Counted from the first letter of the stretch, positions 8,483-18,392 are shown. The stretch: DNA of 64,000 nucleotides from Maricaulis sp. (GCA_017643585.1 JAEPND010000004.1:151011-215010); one strand, 5' to 3'. A program made the numbers and translations. Notes: a model not told the origin generated them from the letters alone.

Positions 8483-9949
8483 TTAGTTGTTGCTTGTGGA
8501 GTCTGCGGCGGCCGTCGTGCCCCGGCGTGCCTCGAGTATCTTGCGCACCTCGGCTGCCTTTTCCCGGCTGATATCCAGCGTGGTTACCAGCCAGATCGCC
8601 ACCAGGTAAAAGACGACCGGAATCGTGACGTCCCACACACGCAGCCAGAACAAGGTGGATTCTGCCTGATCGCCACCCAGCGCCTGGTCAAATCCGGTAC
8701 TGGCCAGCAGGAAGCCACCCATGGCCGTTGCCATGCCCTGGCCGAGCTTGACCACCCACCAGAAAATCGAGGCGAACATGCCCTCACGACGCTGGTGGGA
8801 GCGCACTTCGTCCATGTCGACGACATCGGCCACCATCGAGGGCATCAGGGTGAAAAGACCACCCAGGCCGAACGCCATCAGCGGCGCGGCAAAATACAAC
8901 AGCCAGGGCGCTTCCGGATTGTAGAGGAACCATTTCAAGCCATAGCCGAGGGCCGCGAGACCGATCGCGATCCCGAACATCTTCCGCTTGCCGATCCGTG
9001 TGGCGAACCAGGCCACCGCCGCCACGGCCACGAAGGAGAACAAGATGCGAAGCGAATCCACGGCGCCATTGTGTGCAGCGCCGGCCTCGAGGTCGCCGGC
9101 AAAGATGTAATAGGCCACCACATAGAACTGGAAGGCCGCGATCATGATGAAACCGTTGAAGACAAGGAATGTCGCGGCGCACAGCTTCAAGAAAGGCACG
9201 AAAGACAGGGCCGTTCCGAAGCCCTTCATGAAGTCCCAGACATTGCCGATAATGCCCAGGCGCTGATCCTTGGTTTCGTCGAGCTCTTTGGCAGCAACTT
9301 CCGCCATGCGCTCGCGCAGGAAAATGGCCGGTAGAATACCGAAGAACGCCACCAGACCCGCCAACACCCAGGCGATGACCGCCGTGCCCTGAACCATGTT
9401 GTCGAACATGTCATTCTGCGCCCAGAGCACGAGCCAAGGCGGAATGAAATACGCCATCTGCGCGATGAAGTTCTGGGTTCCCATCAGCAGATTGCGCTGG
9501 TCGTAATCCGGCGTCAGCTCATAGCCCAGCGCCACCCACGGGGTCGCAAACAGCGTGTAAGCGAGGAAGAAGATGAAAGACCCGATCAGGAAGTACCAGA
9601 AATAGAACATCTCGCTCTGACCGGCCGGGAATTGCCAGAGCATGGCAAAGGAAATAGCCGCCGCGATCGCACCGAAGAAGATGAAGGGCCGGCGCCGGCC
9701 CCACTTCGTGCGTGTCCGGTCCGAGATATAGCCCACGATCGGGTCAGTAATGGCGTCGAAGAAGCGCGGCAGACCGCCGAGAAGTCCAACCAGGACCGGA
9801 TCCATGCCCAGACCGATATTGAGCACGACCATCATCGCACCGATCGAGCCCGCCAACAGGTTGTTGGCAAAGGCACCGGATCCGTAGATCAGGCGATGAA
9901 AAATCGAAATACGGTCCTCGGGACGCGTCGTCGCGGTGCTCTCGGTCAC
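8483..9949 (-). CDS. GPH-family (MelB-like) sugar:cation symporter
   Basis: This 488-residue inner-membrane carrier has about 12 hydrophobic segments. The signature DAITDPIVGYISDRTRTKWG, immediately followed by RRRPF, is the cytoplasmic loop of the glycoside-pentoside-hexuronide family. It starts 17 bases after the GH16 stop and ends 53 bases before the cytosolic GH3, so it is the likely importer of gluco-oligosaccharides released outside by GH16 and split inside by GH3. The coupling ion and the substrate are inferred from this context. A second, more distant GPH carrier is at 41900-43225. Confidence 0.88.
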   Translation of the reverse strand: MTESTATTRPEDRISIFHRLIYGSGAFANNLLAGSIGAMMVVLNIGLGMDPVLVGLLGGLPRFFDAITDPIVGYISDRTRTKWGRRRPFIFFGAIAAAISFAMLWQFPAGQSEMFYFWYFLIGSFIFFLAYTLFATPWVALGYELTPDYDQRNLLMGTQNFIAQMAYFIPPWLVLWAQNDMFDNMVQGTAVIAWVLAGLVAFFGILPAIFLRERMAEVAAKELDETKDQRLGIIGNVWDFMKGFGTALSFVPFLKLCAATFLVFNGFIMIAAFQFYVVAYYIFAGDLEAGAAHNGAVDSLRILFSFVAVAAVAWFATRIGKRKMFGIAIGLAALGYGLKWFLYNPEAPWLLYFAAPLMAFGLGGLFTLMPSMVADVVDMDEVRSHQRREGMFASIFWWVVKLGQGMATAMGGFLLASTGFDQALGGDQAESTLFWLRVWDVTIPVVFYLVAIWLVTTLDISREKAAEVRKILEARRGTTAAADSTSNN

Positions 9950-9966
9950 AATCTTGATCCTTTGGC

Positions 9967-10983
9967 CTATTGGCCCGTTTCAGCGCTGGAACGGCAGGAA
10001 ATCGCCGTTTCAATATCCGCTGGACAATCGAATACGCGTACCCAGTCAATCAGGATGGAGCGCGGGAGTGCCTCGTAATCCACCCCACCCAGATTGCGGC
10101 TCTCGGCGAGGTGCCCGCCGATTGCCAGATTCAAAATGAGGTAAAATTCCTGGTCGAACGGCGCGAACGGCCGACCGTCTGCCCGCTCGGAGTCCGAGTG
10201 CCAGTCGGCTTCGGTCAGGAAGCCATAGCTCTCGCCATCGAGGAACCATTCCACACGGCCTTCGGTCCATTCCGCCGCGAAGACGTGGAATTGCTGGTTG
10301 CCGCGCTCGGTGACGGGCAGGTAGGCCTCGCGATTGCGATAGGTATTGTGCGGCCAGGCGCCGCCAAAGTGCAACGTTCCCAGAACGTGGTTCTCGTTCC
10401 CGCCCGGACATGTCGGGCAGGGCTCGCCGAGATTGACGGTTTCCAGGATGTCGATCTCGCCGGAAAGCGCCCATCCGCCATAATATTCATCGCTCGGCAG
10501 CATCCAGAACGCCGGCCAGCTGCCCTGCCCCTCGGGCAGCCTTGCACGCACTTCAATGCGTCCATAGCGCCAGTCGGCTTTGCCCTGCGTGTTGAGACGG
10601 GCGGACGTGACCGGTTGGGTCCGGATTTCAGCCCTCTGCTCTTCCGTCAGGCCCTCATGCAGGCGCGCGGGCCAGGCCGGGCCCGTCGATTCCTCAAGAT
10701 GGGCCTCGATGACAAGGCAACCATCCTCAAGGCGGGAATTGCGCGGGGAGTCCGTATAACACTGGCGTTCATCATTGCCGCCGCCCCAACAATCGGTTTC
10801 CCGATTCCATTTGGACGCGTCGAGCTCATCGGCATTGAATTCGTCAGACCAGGCCAGACGCCATCCCGACGGCATGGCACTGACATCGGCGTCGAGCGTG
10901 CAGGACGCATACGCATCAGCACTGATCAAGCACAATGCCGCTGCCGCAAGCGACGCAGAATAAAGACCGTTTTTGACCCGCAT
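9967..10983 (-). CDS. Secreted GH16 endo-beta-1,3-glucanase (laminarinase)
   Basis: This 338-residue enzyme starts MRVKNGLYSASLAAAALCLI and has a signal peptide likely cut after ADAYA. The upstream ATG at 11007 lacks a ribosome site, while the chosen one follows GGGGTGA. The GH16 core has WRLAWSDEFN near 41-50, WPAFWMLP near 156-163 and the catalytic ExDxxE box with E176, D178 and E181 (GEIDILETVN). The ending IDWVRVFDC is normal for the family. It would cut beta-1,3- or mixed-linkage glucan in the periplasm or outside the cell and feed the carrier and GH3 downstream. No carbohydrate-binding domain is attached. Confidence 0.9.
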   Translation of the reverse strand: MRVKNGLYSASLAAAALCLISADAYASCTLDADVSAMPSGWRLAWSDEFNADELDASKWNRETDCWGGGNDERQCYTDSPRNSRLEDGCLVIEAHLEESTGPAWPARLHEGLTEEQRAEIRTQPVTSARLNTQGKADWRYGRIEVRARLPEGQGSWPAFWMLPSDEYYGGWALSGEIDILETVNLGEPCPTCPGGNENHVLGTLHFGGAWPHNTYRNREAYLPVTERGNQQFHVFAAEWTEGRVEWFLDGESYGFLTEADWHSDSERADGRPFAPFDQEFYLILNLAIGGHLAESRNLGGVDYEALPRSILIDWVRVFDCPADIETAISCRSSAETGQ

Positions 10984-11042
10984 CGGATCAGTCACCCCAA
11001 AGATCATTTAAGCCATTGAACAGGCTATCGCCGGGGGCCGCC

Positions 11043-11080
11043 TTGTCAACAAAATTGTCCAACCTTGTCATGTCGACATG
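11043..11080. promoter_or_regulatory. Candidate operator cluster upstream of the GH16 operon
   Basis: Three TTGTC boxes at 11043, 11055 and 11065 are spaced 12 and 10 bases apart, near one helical turn. The last two form, on the minus strand, TGACAAGGTTGGACA (11056-11070), closely like the site at 29245-29259. Directly next to it is a perfect 12-base palindrome CATGTCGACATG (11069-11080). The cluster ends about 60 bases before the GH16 start, so it is well placed for control by the adjacent LacI protein. Confidence 0.45.
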
Positions 11081-11116
11081 CGCCGACCGGGAGACAGTTT
11101 TGCAGAGCCTGGCAGG

Positions 11117-12151
11117 TCAGGATGCCGGCGGTGCCGTGGAGTGCCGGAGCTTGATTTCATAACCCAAAGTCAGCACATCGAGCGCTCCGGACGACGCCTG
11201 ATGACCCTCAGATGCAGTCAGTTTTTCAACGGCCGCACGGGTCATTTCCTCGTAAGGCTGGGCAACAGTTGTCAGGGTAGGCCAGATGGTCTGGGCGATC
11301 GGCACGTCATCGAATCCGACAACCGACAGGTCCTCCGGAATCCGCAGTCCCAGCTTGCTCGCCACGAAATAGACCGCAGATGCCATTTCATCGTTTGCAG
11401 CGAAAATCGCCGTTGGCCGATCGGGAGATGACAGCATTTCTTCCGCCGCTTCCACCGCACGCTCGAAGGCGAAGAAGCCGCGCTTGACCCAATTGGAATC
11501 CCCCCCCTCGGAGCGCCCTTCGCTGGCAGCAAGCTCCTGCATTGCGTCTTCATAGCCGCCGAGGCGCAATTCCGAGGAAATATGATCCGGCGCGCCGGAC
11601 AGATGACCGATTTTTCGATGCCCCAGACCAATGAGATGCTCGGTGATCTCGCGTGCCGCGCGGCGGTCATCGATACAGATCGAAGCTGCGTTCGGGGTGT
11701 GCTGTGTCGGCGAGATAAGAACAAAGGACACGCCCCGGTCCATAAGGGTCTTGTGCAGGACGGTTGATCCACAGATCGGAGGGATCAGGATCATGTTCTG
11801 AACCCGCGTGCGCGCCAGGAACGCGCTCAGCTGTCGGTCCCAGTCCTTCGCGGTTTCGTCGAAAAATCCTCCGGCCAGGAAGTATCCGGCAGCGTCACAT
11901 GCTCGCAGTGCGGCATGGTGAAAACGCGCCTGGAAGCCGCTTTCGGTCGCGCCGAACAACATGCCGATGGACCGGGAGCGCCTTGAGCGCAATTCCCGCG
12001 CCGCATGGCTCGGGCTGTAATTGAGCTCCTTCATGGCAGCAACGACACGCTCGCGCGTCGACTCGCGTACGCGCGGGGCGTGATTCATCACGCGAGATAC
12101 GGTCTTCACCGATACACCGGCTTTTTTCGCGACGTCGAAAATGTTCGCCAT
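11117..12151 (-). CDS. LacI-family transcriptional regulator
   Basis: This 344-residue repressor has the N-terminal helix-turn-helix ANIFDVAKKAGVSVKTVSRV, the hinge helix PSHAARELRSRRS at about 48-60 and a periplasmic-binding-protein-like effector domain (RRAAREITEHLIGLGHRKIG; PTAIFAANDEMASA; LSVVGFDDVPIA). The recognition-helix residues equivalent to LacI Y17/Q18/R22 are V, K and R, nearly the same as in the second regulator at 40866-41882. It lies directly upstream of and in line with the GH16-transporter-GH3 operon, so it is the natural repressor of that operon. It may also bind the palindrome found through the window. The inducer is probably a gluco-oligosaccharide or glucose; that is inferred. 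Confidence 0.9.
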   Translation of the reverse strand: MANIFDVAKKAGVSVKTVSRVMNHAPRVRESTRERVVAAMKELNYSPSHAARELRSRRSRSIGMLFGATESGFQARFHHAALRACDAAGYFLAGGFFDETAKDWDRQLSAFLARTRVQNMILIPPICGSTVLHKTLMDRGVSFVLISPTQHTPNAASICIDDRRAAREITEHLIGLGHRKIGHLSGAPDHISSELRLGGYEDAMQELAASEGRSEGGDSNWVKRGFFAFERAVEAAEEMLSSPDRPTAIFAANDEMASAVYFVASKLGLRIPEDLSVVGFDDVPIAQTIWPTLTTVAQPYEEMTRAAVEKLTASEGHQASSGALDVLTLGYEIKLRHSTAPPAS

Positions 12152-12303
12152 GTTACCCGGATCTCTCCCTACTCATCTGTGAACGGATGGATCGGCCACC
12201 CGTACAGAAGGTCCAATAAAGCACAGCCCCCACTCACACAACGATCTGGCGTTGCAACATCACACCACTTTTCGTCCCATCCAGCCCCAGGGCGACGCGG
12301 TAA

Positions 12304-12343
12304 CGGGCCCCGGCCGCCCGCTCAGCGGACGATCTGGGGCCCG
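12304..12343 (-). terminator. Hairpin terminator after the GH3 lipoprotein gene
   Basis: CGGGCCCC at 12304-12311 pairs perfectly with GGGGCCCG at 12336-12343 over a 24-base loop, 21 bases beyond the GH3 stop on the minus strand. No T run follows. The rest of the 12152-12364 gap holds only a short GTTGCAAC palindrome at 12251-12258 and the regulator's ribosome site. Confidence 0.35.
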
Positions 12344-12364
12344 GACCGGGGCAAGGACAACGCG

Positions 12365-14959
12365 CTAGAGTTCACACGCCGCGCTCTCGCTGGCCTCGCC
12401 ACCGACAGAGACATCATCGATCCACAATTCGAGACCGTCGGATCCGGTGATCAACAGCGGCGCGTCAACACCGGCCAGGTCGACCCCTGCATCGGCGAAA
12501 CAACGCATCGGGATCTGCGCCTCGCGCCACCCCTTGCCTTCTGCCAGGCGAATTCCGGCGGTGACATCCAGACTCCCCTCGCACGCTTCGCCACATGCCA
12601 TCGCCAGATATGCCCGGCCTTCACCGCGACTTGTCACCTGGTAGGAGATCTGGAGGAGCTGATCGCCCTCGAACGGGCCTACAGCCCCCTCAACCCGGAC
12701 AGATGCGGCTCCGGCCCAGTTGATCCTGCGGCTGTCATCCTGAACATCGCGATCATCCAGGGTGAGGCTGACATTGCCGGCGGCGCTGACCGCGTCGGGT
12801 CCTGACACCGCAAGCGTCTCGCCACCATCCACGAGGACCAGCTGCAAACTTCCCGCAGGGCGGCCACTTTGCATCAGCGCGATACTGTCACCGGACGCCG
12901 CATCCGGTAGTCCATCCTCTTCGCTCAGCGCGCCCAGGCTCTCGCCCGGCTCGGCGTAAGAGAGCCCATAACCAAACGCGAACAGCGGGTCATAGCCCTC
13001 ATCATGAGGGTTGAGCACGGTCTGGTCTGCGCGCTGCGGCCAGGAATAGGACAGCCGGCCTGTGAAATCATGACGCGCATCTCCGTCTGCATCTGCGACG
13101 AGCACATCAGCGATGCCGCCACCTTCAGAGCCCGGCAGCCATGCAGCGACAAAAGCGTCGGAGGCGTTGAGCTCGCGGTTCATCCAAAGCGGACGACCGG
13201 ACAGGAACACCGCGACGGTCGGGATGGCTTCCGCCTGGAATTGTCGCAGCAAGTCCAGACCGGACTCGTCCGGGAAGTTGACATAGTCCTGGTCACCGAC
13301 AAATTCCGCGTACGGTTCTTCGCCAAAGACCACGACCGCAACATCGGGACGGTCGCTATAGCTGCCATCCTCGCTCAGGGTCACATTGCCACCAGCGGCC
13401 GAGAACACGTCCTGGAACCCGTCAAAGATGGACTGGCCGCCCGGGAATTGTTCATTGGTGTGACCATCACCTTGCCAGTTGATGGTCCAGCCACCGGATT
13501 GCTTGCGAATATTGTCGGCGCCATCTCCGGCGAGCAGGATATTGCTGCCCGGGTCGAGCGGCAGCAGCCCACCTTCATTCTTCAGCAATACCAGCGAGCC
13601 CCGCACGGCTTCGCGGGCAACTGCACGGTGTGCATCGCTACCGATCAGGTCGAAATCACCGGCATGCGTCCGCGCAGAGGGCGCAACGCCATCGAACAGC
13701 CCCGCCCGCGCCTTCACGCGGAGGATCCGGGTCACCGCCTCGTCAAGCCGCTCCATCGGGATTGTGCCATCCTCGACCTGGGCCAGCAGGTTGCCATAAA
13801 GCTCCTGCCAGCTTGCCGGAGCCATGTACATGTCCACGCCTGCGAGCAGGGCCTGGGGACAGTTTTCATTCTCGCATCCGGCGATCTGACCATGCCCCTC
13901 CCAGTCGCCAACGACAAAGCCGTCAAAGCCCATGCGGTCCACCAGGACATCAGTCAACATCGCGCCATTGCCGTGCATTTTCACGCCATGCCAGGAGTTG
14001 AACGACGCCATCACCGTCTGCACCCCGGAGGCGATCGCCGGCATGTATCCTGCTGCATGGATGTCGCGCATTTCAGCTTCCGTCGAACGGTTATCGCCCT
14101 GGTCCAAACCGCGAACCGTGCCGCCATCTCCGACCCAGTGCTTCGCGGTCGCGACGATATGGTCAGCCCCAAGCAGATCGTCACTGTCCGGGGCGCCCTG
14201 CAGGCCTTCCACCATCGGTCCACTCAGATTGGCAACGATTTCCGGGCGCTCGGAATAGCCTTCATAGGTCCGGCCCCAGGTATCATTCTGGACGACGGCG
14301 AGAGTCGGCGCGAAGGTCCAGTCCTGCCCCGTGGCGCGGATTTCCAGCGCGGTAATTTCGCCGATACGCCGGATCAGATCGGGATCATTGGCCGCGCCGA
14401 GGCCAATATTGTGCGGGAAGAGCGTGGCGCCGACGATATTGGAGTGTCCATGCACGGCATCGGTTCCCCAGATAATCGGGATACCCAGTCCACCGTCCGA
14501 CGTATCCGTCGACGCGAAATAGTATTCATCGGCGAGTTCGAGCCACGCAGCCGGCGGTGCGAAGTTATCGTCGCCCGGACCGGAATTACCGCCATTCAGC
14601 ACCGAGCCGAGGTTGTATTCAGCAGCCAGCTGAGGCGTGACTTCCGAGATATCCGCCTGAATGACTTGTCCGACCTTTTCCTCGACGGTCATGCGCGAGA
14701 CCAGATCAGCGATGAACGCCTCGATTTCCGGATCGCGCTCGACGCCGGAGCGTCCCTCCGGCCAGTTGGCCGGGTCGATCACCACACTGTCCGTGCCATT
14801 GGACACGGTAATGGCCGAGCTCTCCTCGGCAGGCGCCGCCGGAGTTGCATCGCTCGCATCAGCCGGAGCGTTGTCGGCCGCGGGCTGACACGCTGAGAGC
14901 GTCAATGCGAACGCTGAAACCAGCGGCAAGCGGGTCGACAGGTCGAGGTTAAAAGTCAT
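12365..14959 (-). CDS. GH3 exo-beta-glucan hydrolase, lipoprotein (module A)
   Basis: This 864-residue lipoprotein starts MTFNLDLSTRLPL; the lipobox LSAC puts the lipidated cysteine at residue 24. Domains: GH3 barrel (about 80-400, MTVEEKVGQVIQ near 90, nucleophile D352 in VVGDWEGHGQ), GH3 sandwich (about 430-640, with SGGWTINWQGDG) and an ExoP-like galactose-binding-type C-terminal domain (about 690-864). This layout is that of exo-1,3/1,4-beta-glucanases such as marine ExoP. It would release glucose in the periplasm from oligosaccharides brought in by the TBDR next door. It is a paralogue of the GH3 at 54306-56879 in module B. It is separated from the TBDR by a strong terminator, so it must have its own promoter. 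Confidence 0.9.
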   Translation of the reverse strand: MTFNLDLSTRLPLVSAFALTLSACQPAADNAPADASDATPAAPAEESSAITVSNGTDSVVIDPANWPEGRSGVERDPEIEAFIADLVSRMTVEEKVGQVIQADISEVTPQLAAEYNLGSVLNGGNSGPGDDNFAPPAAWLELADEYYFASTDTSDGGLGIPIIWGTDAVHGHSNIVGATLFPHNIGLGAANDPDLIRRIGEITALEIRATGQDWTFAPTLAVVQNDTWGRTYEGYSERPEIVANLSGPMVEGLQGAPDSDDLLGADHIVATAKHWVGDGGTVRGLDQGDNRSTEAEMRDIHAAGYMPAIASGVQTVMASFNSWHGVKMHGNGAMLTDVLVDRMGFDGFVVGDWEGHGQIAGCENENCPQALLAGVDMYMAPASWQELYGNLLAQVEDGTIPMERLDEAVTRILRVKARAGLFDGVAPSARTHAGDFDLIGSDAHRAVAREAVRGSLVLLKNEGGLLPLDPGSNILLAGDGADNIRKQSGGWTINWQGDGHTNEQFPGGQSIFDGFQDVFSAAGGNVTLSEDGSYSDRPDVAVVVFGEEPYAEFVGDQDYVNFPDESGLDLLRQFQAEAIPTVAVFLSGRPLWMNRELNASDAFVAAWLPGSEGGGIADVLVADADGDARHDFTGRLSYSWPQRADQTVLNPHDEGYDPLFAFGYGLSYAEPGESLGALSEEDGLPDAASGDSIALMQSGRPAGSLQLVLVDGGETLAVSGPDAVSAAGNVSLTLDDRDVQDDSRRINWAGAASVRVEGAVGPFEGDQLLQISYQVTSRGEGRAYLAMACGEACEGSLDVTAGIRLAEGKGWREAQIPMRCFADAGVDLAGVDAPLLITGSDGLELWIDDVSVGGEASESAACEL

Positions 14960-15014
14960 CTGCAGGTCTCCATGGCGGCTGATAGCCGGGCGCTGTGTCA
15001 GCGCCGCCTTTGTC

Positions 15015-15030
15015 ATCAATCACGATTGAT
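15015..15030. promoter_or_regulatory. Palindrome upstream of the module A GH3 gene
   Basis: ATCAATC-AC-GATTGAT is a perfect 7+7 inverted repeat centred about 63 bases before the GH3 start and unlike the TGACAACGTTGTCA operator. Nearby are a short hairpin (GGCGCTG-tgt-CAGCGCC, 14989-15005) and a run of nine G (15035-15043). A regulator-binding site is plausible but unproven. Confidence 0.35.
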
Positions 15031-15159
15031 CACCGGGGGGGGGCGGGTCGCTCTGCCTGCCACTCGATGGGTTCTTCGAGGCGATGCGCGCGACCGGGAT
15101 CCACCCAAAATTTCAACTAGAAAACAGAAACATCGTCACGATCAGGTCAGCTGCCCCGA

Positions 15160-15197
15160 TCAACAAGAAAAGGGGGCAGGCTGTTACGCCTGCCCCC
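15160..15197 (-). terminator. Rho-independent terminator of the module A TBDR gene
   Basis: A perfect 10-base GC-rich stem (GGGGGCAGGC / GCCTGCCCCC, 15172-15181 with 15188-15197) and 6-base loop is followed on the minus strand by TTTTCTTG. It begins 36 bases after the TBDR stop. Confidence 0.85.
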
Positions 15198-15233
15198 TCC
15201 TTAAGCTTCAGTGTCTGTTCGTCACCATTCGAT

Positions 15234-18200
15234 TTAGAATGTGTAGCTCAGACCAAATTCGAAGCGACGATCATTGTCGAAGACTGAACGGGCATATGTC
15301 TGACCCGCAGCATCGACCTCCTGGCGAGCCGTCGCCTGCGTATCAAGCAGGTTCGCGGCCTGTACACGGAACTGCAGATTGTCCGTGACGTCCCAGCGGA
15401 ATGAAGCATCGAGGAAACCGATGTCATCCTGGAGGATCGGGTTACCCGTGACGAAGTCGCGGTACGAGCTGTAGTAAGCGGAACGCCAGTTGTAGGCGAC
15501 GCGAACCTCGAAGCGATCATCCTGGTAGATACCGATCAGGTTGTAGGACGTGTCAGACAGACCCAGCAGGTCGCTGACTTCCCAGCGATAGACAGAGAGG
15601 AAGCCCTCTACGCCATCACCCTCGGTGTCACGAACGGACGGAAGCGCCGTCGTTTCGGAGTCGAGCAGGGTCAGGTTCGCCTGGACACCCAGATTACCCC
15701 ACAGTCCCGGCCACTGGGTGAAGAACTGCTGGTACGACAGTTCCAGACCTTCAACCGTACCGTCGTTGAGGTTCAGGTTACCGGAGTAGATGACCGGAAC
15801 CGTGTAACCATCCAGCGTAACCGCATCGATGGTCTCGTCACCGTATACGATGATGTTGCTCAGATCCTTGTGGAACAGGGATGCGGAGAACAGGCCATCG
15901 TCACCAAAATACCACTCGTAGGAGAGGTCGATATTGGTGGACTCAACCGGGTTCAGGTCCGGATTACCGCCATAGACACGCAGGGCGCCCAGGACGATGT
16001 CGGAGATAACCGGCGGCGTTGCGGTGTCATCAACCACGTAGCCGAGCTCGGCGATGGTCGCCTGGTTCGAGTTCAGGGCAGCGATGTCAGCCGGAGCGAT
16101 GGCTTCGCTGAACGCGAAACGCACCAGCATCTCATCATTCAGGTCCCAACGCAGGTTGAAGGACGGCAGGAAGTACTCGTAGCTGGCGTCGATCGTGTTG
16201 GCCGTGTTGGCCTGATCGAGGAACGCAGCGGTTTCCGGCAGGAAGTCACGCGGCTGAAGCGGGTCAGCCGGGTTGTCCTCAGCCATTTCCGCGAAGGAGG
16301 CGATACCGCCACCGGTGGTCTCGGTGCGGACATAACGCAGACCAAAATTACCGCTGACAGACTGGCCGTTGGAGAATTCCTGGCCGTAGTTGAACTGGGC
16401 GTAGAGGTTGGTGGTCTCCTCCCGCACGGAGCCTTCGCTGCCGCGATTGACATAGTCGACCATGCCGTTCTGACGCAGCGGCACCCAGTCACCAATCTGA
16501 AGGTTTCCGTCACCGTTCGGGCCGGAAGCGATCAGCGGCTCATTGGCCAGCGAGTTCACGAACGCTTCGTAGTCCTGCATTTGCATGCGGCTCGGGAAGA
16601 CGATCGAGGTGATATCACCGAGGAACACGCCGCCACCTTGGAAGCCAGAGAAGTCGGCCACGTCGTAGGCGCCAGCATCCGCGCGGTTCGCGTAAGGCAG
16701 GTAGCCACCAGCCCACGGCGGAGCGATACCACCCCAGTTCAGGCCGGCATTGCGGTTGGTCTGCTCGCGCTGCGAGAAGCGTGCACCGAATTCGACAGAG
16801 TCGAACCAGCCGTCACCATCGAACTCATACAGGGCATCACCGCGCAGAGCGTAGAGGTCACCCGTATTGTCTTCGAACTGGTCAGCTGCATATAGCAGGA
16901 AGGCGTAACGCGGATCAGCGAGATCACCCAGGACACCCGGGTCAGCACCACGGAAAGTTCCACCCCAATCGGCGAGGCGAACAGAATCCGACAGGAACAG
17001 CTCGATTTCCGGATTTTCGGTGTCGGAGAAATCGAAACGATAGTCGGCGAAGTGGTTACCACCGGCCCACAGACGCTCCAGTGTCGCTTCCGCATCGGTG
17101 TAGTGACCATCGAGCTCGATGTAGAGACGATCGTTCACACGCCACTGGAAGTTGGCGCTGAAATCTTGCGTCACTGACTCGTTCGTCTGGGCAATCGCCA
17201 GCGACTGCAGCGGTGTCTGCAGGTTGCCGGTCTGACCCAGCCAGTCACGAAGGTTGTTGGAGACCACCCCGGACTCCATCAAACCACCATCGATCGGGAT
17301 CAGGTTTTCACAGATGCCGATACCACCATTGGCAGCTTCGCCCGCACCACTACAACGCGGAATGCCCGCAGACGTGAACGGAATGATATTACGCGAGCTG
17401 GAGTCCTCCAGGATGGACCAGGCTGCCCAGGATTCCGCATCGGTGAAGAATTCGATCGTGCGCTCGTCCGTCTGAACGGTGTTCTCAACGCGGGTCGCCT
17501 TGAGCGTCAGCTCCATGTCGCCATCGTTGGAGCGCCACTGACCAGCAACGTAAAAGCTGTCACGGTCACGACCGATTTCGGCATCACGTGCCTGCCAGCC
17601 ACCCGGCAGAGCCATGGTGGTGCCCGGCGCGTCCGGGTTCGGAACCGCGAGGAGCGGGCCGTACTGGAAACCGTTGATGGAAGACTGGAGTTCGGACGTC
17701 GAGAAAGAACCCAGCAGGCCGAATTCACCGGCGTCGGTTTCCCAGCGATCGCCGAGGATCACGCTGAGACCCGGGCTCCACTCTTCAGCCTGGTCGGTAT
17801 AGATCGTGTCAGCGACCACGACAGCAATACGATCATTGCGATCGAACGGCTCGAGCGTGCGCAGGTTCACGGTACCGGCAAGACCGCCTTCGATCATGCT
17901 GGCCGTCTGGTTCTTGAAGACCTCAACCGCACCGATCAGCTCCGGCGGGATGCTGGCCCATTCCAGGGCACGACCACCGTTGGCAGAGAATGCGTCACGA
18001 CCGTTGAATTCGGAACGGACGTACTGGAGACCACGGACGATATTGCCGGAGCCTTCCGGAGAGGGGAAGTCCCCGTCACTGCCGCCAAGCTCGAAGCGCT
18101 GGGTCACGACCCCCGGTACGCGAGCGAGCGCCTCGGCGACGGAGAGGTCCGGCAGCTGCGAGACGTCAGTGGCTGTGATGGAGTCCACGAAAGTGTCTGC

Positions 18201-18392
18201 TTCACGCTTGGTGTTACGAGCGGTCTGCAGAGCAGCGCGGACACCCGTTACGGTGATCACTTCGGTGTCCTCATCCGTCTCAGCGTCCTGAGCGTATGCG
18301 GCCTGGGTCCCCATGGCCGTCATGAGCGCGCTGGTTCCCATCAGCGCATATTTGGTAAGCCGCCAACGGCCCGTTTTGTTTGTCTTTGTCAC
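15234..18392 (-). CDS. TonB-dependent receptor (module A)
   Basis: This 1052-residue outer-membrane receptor has a signal peptide ending near QAAYAQ, a TonB-box-like EVITVTG just after it, a plug domain (about 55-175, with LPDLSVAEALARVPGV and VEVFKNQTASMIEGG) and a large beta-barrel ending in the aromatic terminus FGLSYTF. It would import oligosaccharides with TonB energy. The GGGGAG ribosome site is too close to ATG 18398 and fits GTG 18392 (7-base spacer, the same as for the module B receptor), so GTG is preferred. The barrel is longer than siderophore receptors and of the size seen in alphaproteobacterial carbohydrate TBDRs. It is divergent from the halogenase array across an operator at 18454-18467. 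Confidence 0.93.
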   Translation of the reverse strand: MTKTNKTGRWRLTKYALMGTSALMTAMGTQAAYAQDAETDEDTEVITVTGVRAALQTARNTKREADTFVDSITATDVSQLPDLSVAEALARVPGVVTQRFELGGSDGDFPSPEGSGNIVRGLQYVRSEFNGRDAFSANGGRALEWASIPPELIGAVEVFKNQTASMIEGGLAGTVNLRTLEPFDRNDRIAVVVADTIYTDQAEEWSPGLSVILGDRWETDAGEFGLLGSFSTSELQSSINGFQYGPLLAVPNPDAPGTTMALPGGWQARDAEIGRDRDSFYVAGQWRSNDGDMELTLKATRVENTVQTDERTIEFFTDAESWAAWSILEDSSSRNIIPFTSAGIPRCSGAGEAANGGIGICENLIPIDGGLMESGVVSNNLRDWLGQTGNLQTPLQSLAIAQTNESVTQDFSANFQWRVNDRLYIELDGHYTDAEATLERLWAGGNHFADYRFDFSDTENPEIELFLSDSVRLADWGGTFRGADPGVLGDLADPRYAFLLYAADQFEDNTGDLYALRGDALYEFDGDGWFDSVEFGARFSQREQTNRNAGLNWGGIAPPWAGGYLPYANRADAGAYDVADFSGFQGGGVFLGDITSIVFPSRMQMQDYEAFVNSLANEPLIASGPNGDGNLQIGDWVPLRQNGMVDYVNRGSEGSVREETTNLYAQFNYGQEFSNGQSVSGNFGLRYVRTETTGGGIASFAEMAEDNPADPLQPRDFLPETAAFLDQANTANTIDASYEYFLPSFNLRWDLNDEMLVRFAFSEAIAPADIAALNSNQATIAELGYVVDDTATPPVISDIVLGALRVYGGNPDLNPVESTNIDLSYEWYFGDDGLFSASLFHKDLSNIIVYGDETIDAVTLDGYTVPVIYSGNLNLNDGTVEGLELSYQQFFTQWPGLWGNLGVQANLTLLDSETTALPSVRDTEGDGVEGFLSVYRWEVSDLLGLSDTSYNLIGIYQDDRFEVRVAYNWRSAYYSSYRDFVTGNPILQDDIGFLDASFRWDVTDNLQFRVQAANLLDTQATARQEVDAAGQTYARSVFDNDRRFEFGLSYTF

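Noticed and set aside
13004-14896. 630-codon plus-strand open frame opposite the module A GH3
   Set aside because: It is a long antisense shadow of a real GH3 gene in G+C-rich DNA, with no domain signature and an odd composition.
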